Part shown: piece after piece, positions 6,982 through 17,441 of the stretch
How positions within the stretch are numbered: the first letter of the stretch is position 1
Layout of the letters: each line of letters begins with the position of its first letter
Assembly: GCA_029224185.1 (NCBI GenBank)
Contig: CM055191.1
Coordinates: forward strand, 25,551,805-25,615,804
Length of the DNA stretch: 64,000 nt
DNA from: Karalla daura
Taxonomy: Eukaryota; Chordata; Actinopteri; Chaetodontiformes; Leiognathidae
Direction: 5' to 3'
Notes under the pieces: generated by a model
Seen by the model: the letters and a program-made list of their open reading frames with translations, nothing else
The model's database searches: none
What the model was told of the DNA's origin: nothing
Translations under genes and position numbers: made by a program

Positions 6982-8001
6982 GGCTCAACTTGGCTTTCTT
7001 CACACATTACAGGCATTTTGCTGTGCAGTTTAGGCCAACATGATGAATGTGGTAGAATGAGCTTCTGAAATGCATCTTCCCACAGTTTGACGCTCGCAGT
7101 TCTGTGAAATGGCCGAAATCGGCTTTGTGAACACAATACAGTCAATTTGCTGTGCAGTCGTGGCCAACATGCTGAAGGTGGCAGCAAAAGCTTCTCAAAT
7201 GCGTTTTCTGTTTCGCGTTTGCAGTTCTATAAAAAGGCTCAACTTGGCTTTCTTCACACATCACAGGCATTTTGCTGTGCAGTTTGGGCCAACATGATGA
7301 ATGTGGTAGAAAGAGCTTCTGAAATGCATTTTCACTCAGTTTCACGGTTGTAGTTCTGTGAAATGGCCGAAATCGGCTTTGTGAACACAATACAGGCAAT
7401 TTGCTGTATAGTAGGGGCCAATATGCTGAAGGTGGCAGCAAAAGCTTCTCAAATGGGTTTTCTCAGTTTCGCGTTCGCAGTTCTATAAAAAGGCTCAACT
7501 TGGCCCAAACTGCACAGCAAAATGCCTGTAATGTGTTCAGAAAGCCAACATGATGAATGTGGTAGAAAGAGCTTCTGAAATGCATCTTCCCACAGTATGA
7601 CGCTCGCAGTTCTGTAAAACGGCCGAAATCGGCTTTGTGAACACAATACAGGCAATTTGCGGTTTAGTAGGGGCCAAAGTGCTGACCATGGAAGCAACAG
7701 CTTCTCAAATGCGTTTCTCAGTTTCGCGTTCGTAGTTCTATAAAAAGGCTCAACTTGGCTTTCAGAACACATTACAGGTTTTTTGCTGTGCAGTTTGGGC
7801 CAACATGATGAATGTGGTAGAAAGAGCTTCTGAAATGCACCTTCCCACAGTTTCACGCTCGCAGTTCTTTGAAACGGCCGAAATCGGCTTTTCGAACACA
7901 ATACAGGCAATTTGCTGTACAGTAGAGGACAACATGCTGAACATGGCAGCAACAACTTCTCAAATGCGTTTCTCAGTTTCGTGTTCGTAGTTCTATTAAA
8001 A

Positions 8002-8256
8002 GGCTCAACTTGGCTTTCAGAACACATTGCAGGCATTTTGCTGTGCAGTTTGGGCCAACATGATGAATGTGGTAGAAAGAGCTTCTGAAATGCATCTTCC
8101 CACAGTTTCACACTTGCAGTTCTGTGAAACGGCCGAAATCGGCTTTGTGAACACAATACAGGCAATTTGCTGTACAGTCGTGGCCAACATGCTGAAGGTG
8201 GCAGCAAAAGCTTCTCAAATGCGTTTCTCAGTTTCGTGTTCGTAGTTCTATAAAAA
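8002..8256. repeat. Monomer type X (255 bp, second lineage)
   Basis: Diagnostics: GAACACATTGCAGG, CAGTTTCACACTTGCAG and TGTACAGTCGTGGCC. Further copies start at 350, 8768, 10554, 11320, 14637, 15403, 17954, 18720, 20760, 21781, 31220, 31986 and 49843, with a variant at 4430 (CACACTCGC, AAAACCTTCTC). It is normally followed by Y. It shares its left arm with F, consistent with both following E. Confidence 0.9.
8014..8142. repeat. A half-monomer (reference copy, in type X)
   Basis: This is the 129-bp left half of the monomer, from CTTTCAGAACAC to GGCCGAAATCGG. It aligns along its whole length with the B half that follows. Shared blocks in the same order are GAACACA, ACAGGCA, TTTGCTGT, GGCCAACATG, AGCTTCT, AAATGC, CAGTTTC and AGTTCT. 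By eye about 65 of the first 80 columns match; the last third is less similar and needs a net 3-bp gap. The half carries the 41-bp invertible block at its left end. Confidence 0.88.
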
Positions 8257-8268
8257 GGCTCAACTTGG
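8143..8268. repeat. B half-monomer (reference copy, in type X)
   Basis: This is the 126-bp right half, starting CTTTGTGAACACAATACAGG and ending at the ACTTGG of the next phase string. It is the diverged partner of the A half, so the 255-bp monomer is a fixed dimer of an older unit of about 127 bp. The 1-bp length classes come from one site here: GCGTTTCTCAG gives 255, GCGTTTTCTG gives 254, and GCGTTTTCTCAG or GCGTCTTCGCAG gives 256. No B half in the window carries the 41-bp inversion. Confidence 0.88.
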
Positions 8269-8512
8269 CTTTCAGAACACATTACAGGCATTTTGCTGTG
8301 CAGTTTGGGCCAACATGATGAATTTGGTAGAAAGAGCTTCTGACATGCATTTTCACTCAGTTTCACGGTTGTAGTTCTGTGAAACGGCCGAAATCGGCTT
8401 TGTGAACACAATACAGGCAATTTGATGTATAGTAGAGGCCAACATGCTGAAGGTGGCAGCAAAAGCTTCTCAAATGCGTCTTCGCAGTTTCGCGTTTGCA
8501 GTTCTATAAAAA
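8257..8512. repeat. Monomer type Y (256 bp, second lineage)
   Basis: Diagnostics: GATGAATTTGGTAG, CTTCTGACATGCATTTTC, GGTTGTAGTTCTGTGAAAC, GATGTATAGTAGAGGCC and GCGTCTTCGCAGTTTCG. There are 18 intact copies, including 9023, 9788, 10809, 11575, 14892, 15658, 18209, 18975, 19994, 21015, 22036, 26628, 31475, 32241, 36833, 42701 and 50098. It is followed by Z or Z' throughout. Confidence 0.9.
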
Positions 8513-8767
8513 GGCTCAACTTGGCTTTCAGAACACATTACAGGCATTTTGCTGTGCAGTTTGGGCCAACATGATGAATGTGGTAGAAAGAGCTTCTGAA
8601 ATGCATCTTCCCACAGTTTGACGCTTGCAGTTCTGTGAAACAGCCGAAATCGGCTTTGTGAACACAATACAGGCAATTTGCGGTTTAGTAGGGGCCAAAG
8701 TGCTGACCATGGAAGCAACAGCTTCTCAAATGCGTTTCTCAGTTTCGTGTTCGTAGTTCTATTAAAA
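8513..8767. repeat. Monomer type Z' (255 bp, variant of Z)
   Basis: It is as Z but has GTGAAACAGCC, CAGTTTCGTGTTCG and a TATTAAAA end. Copies start at 8513, 11065, 15148, 18465, 21271 and 31731. It is always followed by X (or X/Z'), never by E, so Z and Z' mark two distinct positions in the XYZ'XYZ cassette. Confidence 0.88.
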
Positions 8768-9278
8768 GGCTCAACTTGGCTTTCAGAACACATTGCAGGC
8801 ATTTTGCTGTGCAGTTTGGGCCAACATGATGAATGTGGTAGAAAGAGCTTCTGAAATGCATCTTCCCACAGTTTCACACTTGCAGTTCTGTGAAACGGCC
8901 GAAATCGGCTTTGTGAACACAATACAGGCAATTTGCTGTACAGTCGTGGCCAACATGCTGAAGGTGGCAGCAAAAGCTTCTCAAATGCGTTTCTCAGTTT
9001 CGTGTTCGTAGTTCTATAAAAAGGCTCAACTTGGCTTTCAGAACACATTACAGGCATTTTGCTGTGCAGTTTGGGCCAACATGATGAATTTGGTAGAAAG
9101 AGCTTCTGACATGCATTTTCACTCAGTTTCACGGTTGTAGTTCTGTGAAACGGCCGAAATCGGCTTTGTGAACACAATACAGGCAATTTGATGTATAGTA
9201 GAGGCCAACATGCTGAAGGTGGCAGCAAAAGCTTCTCAAATGCGTCTTCGCAGTTTCGCGTTTGCAGTTCTATAAAAA

Positions 9279-9533
9279 GGCTCAACTTGGCTTTCAGAAC
9301 ACATTACAGGCATTTTGCTGTGCAGTTTGGGCCAACATGATGAATGTGGTAGAAAGAGCTTCTGAAATGCATCTTCCCACAGTTTGACGCTTGCAGTTCT
9401 GTGAAACGGCCGAAATCGGCTTTGTGAACACAATACAGGCAATTTGCGGTTTAGTAGGGGCCAAAGTGCTGACCATGGAAGCAACAGCTTCTCAAATGCG
9501 TTTCTCAGTTTCGCGTTCGTAGTTCTATAAAAA
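9279..9533. repeat. Monomer type Z (255 bp, second lineage)
   Basis: Diagnostics: CAGTTTGACGCTTGCAG, GTGAAACGGCC, GCGGTTTAGTAGG, GACCATGGAAGC and the end CAGTTTCGCGTTCG. Further copies start at 10044, 11831, 15914, 16933, 19231, 20250, 22292, 26884, 32497, 37089, 42957 and 50354. Z is always followed by E, E' or E''. Confidence 0.9.
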
Positions 9534-9787
9534 GGCTCAACTTGGCTTTCAGAACACATTACAGGTTTTTTGCTGTGCAGTTTGGGCCAACATGATGAAT
9601 GTGGTAGAAAGAGCTTCTGAAATGCACCTTCCCACAGTTTCACGCTCGCAGTTCTTTGAAACGGCCGAAATCGGCTTTTCGAACACAATACAGGCAATTT
9701 GCTGTACAGTAGAGGACAACATGCTGAACATGGCAGCAACAACTTCTCAAATGCGTTTTCTGTTTCGCGTTTGCAGTTCTATAAAAA
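9534..9787. repeat. Chimeric monomer E' (254 bp)
   Basis: It has a type E body with GAACATGGCAGC and the short GCGTTTTCTGTTTCGCG end, but TTCTATAAAA rather than the TTGTATAAAA of E''. Copies start at 9534, 16169 and 19486, each between Z and a Y or Y/B monomer. It is a second, separate E chimera. Confidence 0.85.
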
Positions 9788-12085
9788 GGCTCAACTTGGC
9801 TTTCAGAACACATTACAGGCATTTTGCTGTGCAGTTTGGGCCAACATGATGAATTTGGTAGAAAGAGCTTCTGACATGCATTTTCACTCAGTTTCACGGT
9901 TGTAGTTCTGTGAAACGGCCGAAATCGGCTTTGTGAACACAATACAGGCAATTTGATGTATAGTAGAGGCCAACATGCTGAAGGTGGCAGCAAAAGCTTC
10001 TCAAATGCGTCTTCGCAGTTTCGCGTTTGCAGTTCTATAAAAAGGCTCAACTTGGCTTTCAGAACACATTACAGGCATTTTGCTGTGCAGTTTGGGCCAA
10101 CATGATGAATGTGGTAGAAAGAGCTTCTGAAATGCATCTTCCCACAGTTTGACGCTTGCAGTTCTGTGAAACGGCCGAAATCGGCTTTGTGAACACAATA
10201 CAGGCAATTTGCGGTTTAGTAGGGGCCAAAGTGCTGACCATGGAAGCAACAGCTTCTCAAATGCGTTTCTCAGTTTCGCGTTCGTAGTTCTATAAAAAGG
10301 CTCAACTTGGCTTTCAGAACACATTACAGGTTTTTTGCTGTGCAGTTTGGGCCAACATGATGAATGTGGTAGAAAGAGCTTCTGAAATGCACCTTCCCAC
10401 AGTTTCACGCTCGCAGTTCTTTGAAACGGCCGAAATCGGCTTTTCGAACACAATACAGGCAATTTGCTGTACAGTAGAGGACAACATGCTGAACATGGCA
10501 GCAACAACTTCTCAAATGCGTTTCTCAGTTTCGTGTTCGTAGTTCTATTAAAAGGCTCAACTTGGCTTTCAGAACACATTGCAGGCATTTTGCTGTGCAG
10601 TTTGGGCCAACATGATGAATGTGGTAGAAAGAGCTTCTGAAATGCATCTTCCCACAGTTTCACACTTGCAGTTCTGTGAAACGGCCGAAATCGGCTTTGT
10701 GAACACAATACAGGCAATTTGCTGTACAGTCGTGGCCAACATGCTGAAGGTGGCAGCAAAAGCTTCTCAAATGCGTTTCTCAGTTTCGTGTTCGTAGTTC
10801 TATAAAAAGGCTCAACTTGGCTTTCAGAACACATTACAGGCATTTTGCTGTGCAGTTTGGGCCAACATGATGAATTTGGTAGAAAGAGCTTCTGACATGC
10901 ATTTTCACTCAGTTTCACGGTTGTAGTTCTGTGAAACGGCCGAAATCGGCTTTGTGAACACAATACAGGCAATTTGATGTATAGTAGAGGCCAACATGCT
11001 GAAGGTGGCAGCAAAAGCTTCTCAAATGCGTCTTCGCAGTTTCGCGTTTGCAGTTCTATAAAAAGGCTCAACTTGGCTTTCAGAACACATTACAGGCATT
11101 TTGCTGTGCAGTTTGGGCCAACATGATGAATGTGGTAGAAAGAGCTTCTGAAATGCATCTTCCCACAGTTTGACGCTTGCAGTTCTGTGAAACAGCCGAA
11201 ATCGGCTTTGTGAACACAATACAGGCAATTTGCGGTTTAGTAGGGGCCAAAGTGCTGACCATGGAAGCAACAGCTTCTCAAATGCGTTTCTCAGTTTCGT
11301 GTTCGTAGTTCTATTAAAAGGCTCAACTTGGCTTTCAGAACACATTGCAGGCATTTTGCTGTGCAGTTTGGGCCAACATGATGAATGTGGTAGAAAGAGC
11401 TTCTGAAATGCATCTTCCCACAGTTTCACACTTGCAGTTCTGTGAAACGGCCGAAATCGGCTTTGTGAACACAATACAGGCAATTTGCTGTACAGTCGTG
11501 GCCAACATGCTGAAGGTGGCAGCAAAAGCTTCTCAAATGCGTTTCTCAGTTTCGTGTTCGTAGTTCTATAAAAAGGCTCAACTTGGCTTTCAGAACACAT
11601 TACAGGCATTTTGCTGTGCAGTTTGGGCCAACATGATGAATTTGGTAGAAAGAGCTTCTGACATGCATTTTCACTCAGTTTCACGGTTGTAGTTCTGTGA
11701 AACGGCCGAAATCGGCTTTGTGAACACAATACAGGCAATTTGATGTATAGTAGAGGCCAACATGCTGAAGGTGGCAGCAAAAGCTTCTCAAATGCGTCTT
11801 CGCAGTTTCGCGTTTGCAGTTCTATAAAAAGGCTCAACTTGGCTTTCAGAACACATTACAGGCATTTTGCTGTGCAGTTTGGGCCAACATGATGAATGTG
11901 GTAGAAAGAGCTTCTGAAATGCATCTTCCCACAGTTTGACGCTTGCAGTTCTGTGAAACGGCCGAAATCGGCTTTGTGAACACAATACAGGCAATTTGCG
12001 GTTTAGTAGGGGCCAAAGTGCTGACCATGGAAGCAACAGCTTCTCAAATGCGTTTCTCAGTTTCGCGTTCGTAGTTCTATAAAAA

Positions 12086-12339
12086 GGCTCAACTTGGCTT
12101 TCAGAACACATTACAGGTTTTTTGCTGTGCAGTTTGGGCCAACATGATGAATGTGGTAGAAAGAGCTTCTGAAATGCACCTTCCCACAGTTTCACGCTCG
12201 CAGTTCTTTGAAACGGCCGAAATCGGCTTTTCGAACACAATACAGGCAATTTGCTGTACAGTAGAGGACAACATGCTGAGCATGGCAGCAACAACTTCTC
12301 AAATGCGTTTTCTGTTTCGCGTTTGCAGTTGTATAAAAA
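12086..12339. repeat. Chimeric monomer E'' (254 bp, E/M junction)
   Basis: The body is type E, but it has CTGAGCATGGCAGC and the short GCGTTTTCTG end of type M, followed by a private CAGTTGTATAAAA. It always joins Z on the left to N on the right. Eight copies share the private bases: 12086, 17188, 22547, 27139, 32752, 37344, 43212 and 50609. This indicates one exchange between E and M that was then amplified. Confidence 0.9.
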
Positions 12340-14636
12340 GGCTCAACTTGGCCCAAACTGCACAGCAAAATGCCTGTATTGTGTTCAGAAAGCCAACATG
12401 ATGAATGTGGTAGAAAGAGCTTCTGAAATGCATCTTCCCACAGTATGACGCTTGCAGTTCTGTGAAACGGCCGAAATCGGATCTGTGTTCACAATACAGG
12501 CAATTTGATGTATAGTAGAGGCCAACATGCTGAAGGTGGCAGCAAAAGCTTCTCAAATGCGTTTTCTCAGTTTTGCGTTCGCAGTTCTATAAAAAGGCTC
12601 AACTTGGCTTTCAGAACACATTACAGGCATTTTGCTGTGCAGTTTGGGCCAACATGATGAATGTGGTAGAAAGGGCGTCTGAAATGCATTTTCACTCAGT
12701 TTCACGGTTGTAGTTCTGTGAAACGGCCGAAATCGGCTTTGTGAACACAATACAGGCAATTTGCTGTATAGTAGGGGCCAATATGCTGAAGGTGGCAGCA
12801 AAAGCTTCTCAAATGCGTTTTCTCAGTTTCGCGTTCGCAGTTCTATAAAAAGGCTCAACTTGGCTTTCTTTACACATTACAGGCATTTTGCGGTGCAGTT
12901 TGGCCCAACATGATGAATGTGGTAGAAAGAGCTTCTGAAATGCATCTTACCACAGCTTCACGCTCGCAGTTCTGTGAAACGGCCAAAATCGGCATTGTGA
13001 ACATAATACAGGCAATTTGCTCGACAGTAGTGGCCAAAATGCTGAGCATGGCAGCAACAGCGTCTCGAATGCGTTTCTCAGTTTCGTGTTCGTAGTTCTA
13101 TAAAAAGGCTCAACTTGGCTTTCAGAACACATTACAGGCATTTTGCTGTGCAGTTTAGGCCAACATGATGAATGTGGTAGAAAGAGCTTCTGAAATGCAT
13201 CTTCCCACAGTTTGACGCTCGCAGTTCTGTAAAACGGCCGAAATCGGCTTTGTGTTCACAATATAGGCAATTTGATGTATAGTAGAGGCCAACATGCCGA
13301 AGGTGGCAGCAAAAGCTTCTCAAATGCGTCTTCTCAGCTTCGCGTTCGCAGTTCTACAAATAGGCTCAACTTGGCTTTCTTCACACATTACAGGCATTTT
13401 GCTGTGCAGTTTAGGCCAACATGATGAATATGGTAGAAAGAGCTATTGAAATGCATCTTCCCACAGTTTGACGCTCGCAATTCTGTAAAACGGCCGAAAT
13501 CGGCTTTGTGTTCACAATACAGGCAATTTGATGTATAGTAGAGGCCAACATGCCGAAGGTGGCAGCAAAAGCTTCTCAAATGCGTTTTCTGTTTCGCGTT
13601 TGCAGTTCTATAAAAAGGCTCAACTTGGCTTTCTTCACACATTACAGGCATTTTGCTGTGCAGTTTAGGCCAACATGATGAATGTGGTAGAATGAGCTTC
13701 TGAAATGCATCTTCCCACAGTTTGACGCTCGCAGTTCTGTGAAATGGCCGAAATCGGCTTTGTGAACACAATACAGTCAATTTGCTGTGCAGTCGTGGCC
13801 AACATGCTGAAGGTGGCAGCAAAAGCTTCTCAAATGCGTTTTCTGTTTCGCGTTTGCAGTTCTATAAAAAGGCTCAACTTGGCTTTCTTCACACATCACA
13901 GGCATTTTGCTGTGCAGTTTGGGCCAACATGATGAATGTGGTAGAAAGAGCTTCTGAAATGCATTTTCACTCAGTTTCACGGTTGTAGTTCTGTGAAATG
14001 GCCGAAATCGGCTTTGTGAACACAATACAGGCAATTTGCTGTATAGTAGGGGCCAATATGCTGAAGGTGGCAGCAAAAGCTTCTCAAATGGGTTTTCTCA
14101 GTTTCGCGTTCGCAGTTCTATAAAAAGGCTCAACTTGGCCCAAACTGCACAGCAAAATGCCTGTAATGTGTTCAGAAAGCCAACATGATGAATGTGGTAG
14201 AAAGAGCTTCTGAAATGCATCTTCCCACAGTATGACGCTCGCAGTTCTGTAAAACGGCCGAAATCGGCTTTGTGAACACAATACAGGCAATTTGCGGTTT
14301 AGTAGGGGCCAAAGTGCTGACCATGGAAGCAACAGCTTCTCAAATGCGTTTCTCAGTTTCGCGTTCGTAGTTCTATAAAAAGGCTCAACTTGGCTTTCAG
14401 AACACATTACAGGTTTTTTGCTGTGCAGTTTGGGCCAACATGATGAATGTGGTAGAAAGAGCTTCTGAAATGCACCTTCCCACAGTTTCACGCTCGCAGT
14501 TCTTTGAAACGGCCGAAATCGGCTTTTCGAACACAATACAGGCAATTTGCTGTACAGTAGAGGACAACATGCTGAACATGGCAGCAACAACTTCTCAAAT
14601 GCGTTTCTCAGTTTCGTGTTCGTAGTTCTATTAAAA
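12340..14636. repeat. Block: N O G' H I/A B C D E
   Basis: This is an A-P lineage segment embedded in XYZ cassettes. It is shortened by G' (removing P to F) and by an I/A chimera at 13363 (removing J to P). It ends with E, so the XYZ cassette resumes in register at 14637. Confidence 0.9.
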
Positions 14637-17441
14637 GGCTCAACTTGGCTTTCAGAACACATTGCAGGCATTTTGCTGTGCAGTTTGGGCCAACATGATG
14701 AATGTGGTAGAAAGAGCTTCTGAAATGCATCTTCCCACAGTTTCACACTTGCAGTTCTGTGAAACGGCCGAAATCGGCTTTGTGAACACAATACAGGCAA
14801 TTTGCTGTACAGTCGTGGCCAACATGCTGAAGGTGGCAGCAAAAGCTTCTCAAATGCGTTTCTCAGTTTCGTGTTCGTAGTTCTATAAAAAGGCTCAACT
14901 TGGCTTTCAGAACACATTACAGGCATTTTGCTGTGCAGTTTGGGCCAACATGATGAATTTGGTAGAAAGAGCTTCTGACATGCATTTTCACTCAGTTTCA
15001 CGGTTGTAGTTCTGTGAAACGGCCGAAATCGGCTTTGTGAACACAATACAGGCAATTTGATGTATAGTAGAGGCCAACATGCTGAAGGTGGCAGCAAAAG
15101 CTTCTCAAATGCGTCTTCGCAGTTTCGCGTTTGCAGTTCTATAAAAAGGCTCAACTTGGCTTTCAGAACACATTACAGGCATTTTGCTGTGCAGTTTGGG
15201 CCAACATGATGAATGTGGTAGAAAGAGCTTCTGAAATGCATCTTCCCACAGTTTGACGCTTGCAGTTCTGTGAAACAGCCGAAATCGGCTTTGTGAACAC
15301 AATACAGGCAATTTGCGGTTTAGTAGGGGCCAAAGTGCTGACCATGGAAGCAACAGCTTCTCAAATGCGTTTCTCAGTTTCGTGTTCGTAGTTCTATTAA
15401 AAGGCTCAACTTGGCTTTCAGAACACATTGCAGGCATTTTGCTGTGCAGTTTGGGCCAACATGATGAATGTGGTAGAAAGAGCTTCTGAAATGCATCTTC
15501 CCACAGTTTCACACTTGCAGTTCTGTGAAACGGCCGAAATCGGCTTTGTGAACACAATACAGGCAATTTGCTGTACAGTCGTGGCCAACATGCTGAAGGT
15601 GGCAGCAAAAGCTTCTCAAATGCGTTTCTCAGTTTCGTGTTCGTAGTTCTATAAAAAGGCTCAACTTGGCTTTCAGAACACATTACAGGCATTTTGCTGT
15701 GCAGTTTGGGCCAACATGATGAATTTGGTAGAAAGAGCTTCTGACATGCATTTTCACTCAGTTTCACGGTTGTAGTTCTGTGAAACGGCCGAAATCGGCT
15801 TTGTGAACACAATACAGGCAATTTGATGTATAGTAGAGGCCAACATGCTGAAGGTGGCAGCAAAAGCTTCTCAAATGCGTCTTCGCAGTTTCGCGTTTGC
15901 AGTTCTATAAAAAGGCTCAACTTGGCTTTCAGAACACATTACAGGCATTTTGCTGTGCAGTTTGGGCCAACATGATGAATGTGGTAGAAAGAGCTTCTGA
16001 AATGCATCTTCCCACAGTTTGACGCTTGCAGTTCTGTGAAACGGCCGAAATCGGCTTTGTGAACACAATACAGGCAATTTGCGGTTTAGTAGGGGCCAAA
16101 GTGCTGACCATGGAAGCAACAGCTTCTCAAATGCGTTTCTCAGTTTCGCGTTCGTAGTTCTATAAAAAGGCTCAACTTGGCTTTCAGAACACATTACAGG
16201 TTTTTTGCTGTGCAGTTTGGGCCAACATGATGAATGTGGTAGAAAGAGCTTCTGAAATGCACCTTCCCACAGTTTCACGCTCGCAGTTCTTTGAAACGGC
16301 CGAAATCGGCTTTTCGAACACAATACAGGCAATTTGCTGTACAGTAGAGGACAACATGCTGAACATGGCAGCAACAACTTCTCAAATGCGTTTTCTGTTT
16401 CGCGTTTGCAGTTCTATAAAAAGGCTCAACTTGGCTTTCAGAACACATTACAGGCATTTTGCTGTGCAGTTTGGGCCAACATGATGAATTTGGTAGAAAG
16501 AGCTTCTGACATGCATTTTCACTCAGTTTCACGGTTGTAGTTCTGTGAAACGGCCGAAATCGGCTTTGTGAACACAATACAGTCAATTTGCTGTGCAGTC
16601 GTGGCCAACATGCTGAAGGTGGCAGCAAAAGCTTCTCAAATGCGTTTTCTGTTTCGCGTTTGCAGTTCTATAAAAAGGCTCAACTTGGCTTTCTTCACAC
16701 ATCACAGGCATTTTGCTGTGCAGTTTGGGCCAACATGATGAATTTGGTAGAAAGAGCTTCTGACATGCATTTTCACTCAGTTTCACGGTTGTAGTTCTGT
16801 GAAACGGCCGAAATCGGCTTTGTGAACACAATACAGGCAATTTGATGTATAGTAGAGGCCAACATGCTGAAGGTGGCAGCAAAAGCTTCTCAAATGCGTC
16901 TTCGCAGTTTCGCGTTTGCAGTTCTATAAAAAGGCTCAACTTGGCTTTCAGAACACATTACAGGCATTTTGCTGTGCAGTTTGGGCCAACATGATGAATG
17001 TGGTAGAAAGAGCTTCTGAAATGCATCTTCCCACAGTTTGACGCTTGCAGTTCTGTGAAACGGCCGAAATCGGCTTTGTGAACACAATACAGGCAATTTG
17101 CGGTTTAGTAGGGGCCAAAGTGCTGACCATGGAAGCAACAGCTTCTCAAATGCGTTTCTCAGTTTCGCGTTCGTAGTTCTATAAAAAGGCTCAACTTGGC
17201 TTTCAGAACACATTACAGGTTTTTTGCTGTGCAGTTTGGGCCAACATGATGAATGTGGTAGAAAGAGCTTCTGAAATGCACCTTCCCACAGTTTCACGCT
17301 CGCAGTTCTTTGAAACGGCCGAAATCGGCTTTTCGAACACAATACAGGCAATTTGCTGTACAGTAGAGGACAACATGCTGAGCATGGCAGCAACAACTTC
17401 TCAAATGCGTTTTCTGTTTCGCGTTTGCAGTTGTATAAAAA
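14637..17441. repeat. Block: X Y Z' X Y Z E' Y/B C/Y Z E''
   Basis: This is the second-lineage cassette with a short A-P lineage patch (Y/B, C/Y) in the middle. The first eight monomers, counted from the E at 14382, match the cassette at 7747 at an offset of 6,635 bp (26 monomers). Confidence 0.88.
16423..16932. repeat. Chimeric pair Y/B and C/Y (254 + 256 bp)
   Basis: The monomer at 16423 begins as Y (AATTTGG, GACATGC) and ends as B (ACAGTCAATTTG, GTGCAGTCGTGG). The next one at 16677 begins with the C left arm (ACACATCACAGG) and continues as Y. This is what insertion of a B-to-C boundary into a Y-Y junction would leave. A related Y/B at 19740 is followed by an ordinary Y at 19994. Confidence 0.85.

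Larger units (their letters stand above)
5961..8001. repeat. Block: N O P A B C D E
   Basis: Eight monomers in canonical order cross the P-to-A boundary, which shows that the A-P order is cyclic. The block ends with E and passes into the XYZ lineage at 8002. Confidence 0.92.
8002..12339. repeat. Block: X Y Z' X Y Z E' Y Z E X Y Z' X Y Z E''
   Basis: This is the second-lineage HOR. The cassette E X Y Z' X Y Z E(variant), counted from the E at 7747, repeats at an offset of 2,552 bp (10 monomers) at 10299. The same cassette returns at 14382 and 30965. Confidence 0.9.

Noticed and set aside
9788..10043. tRNA or Pol III promoter boxes in the monomer
   Set aside because: No cloverleaf pairing or convincing A and B boxes could be made out in the monomer by eye.
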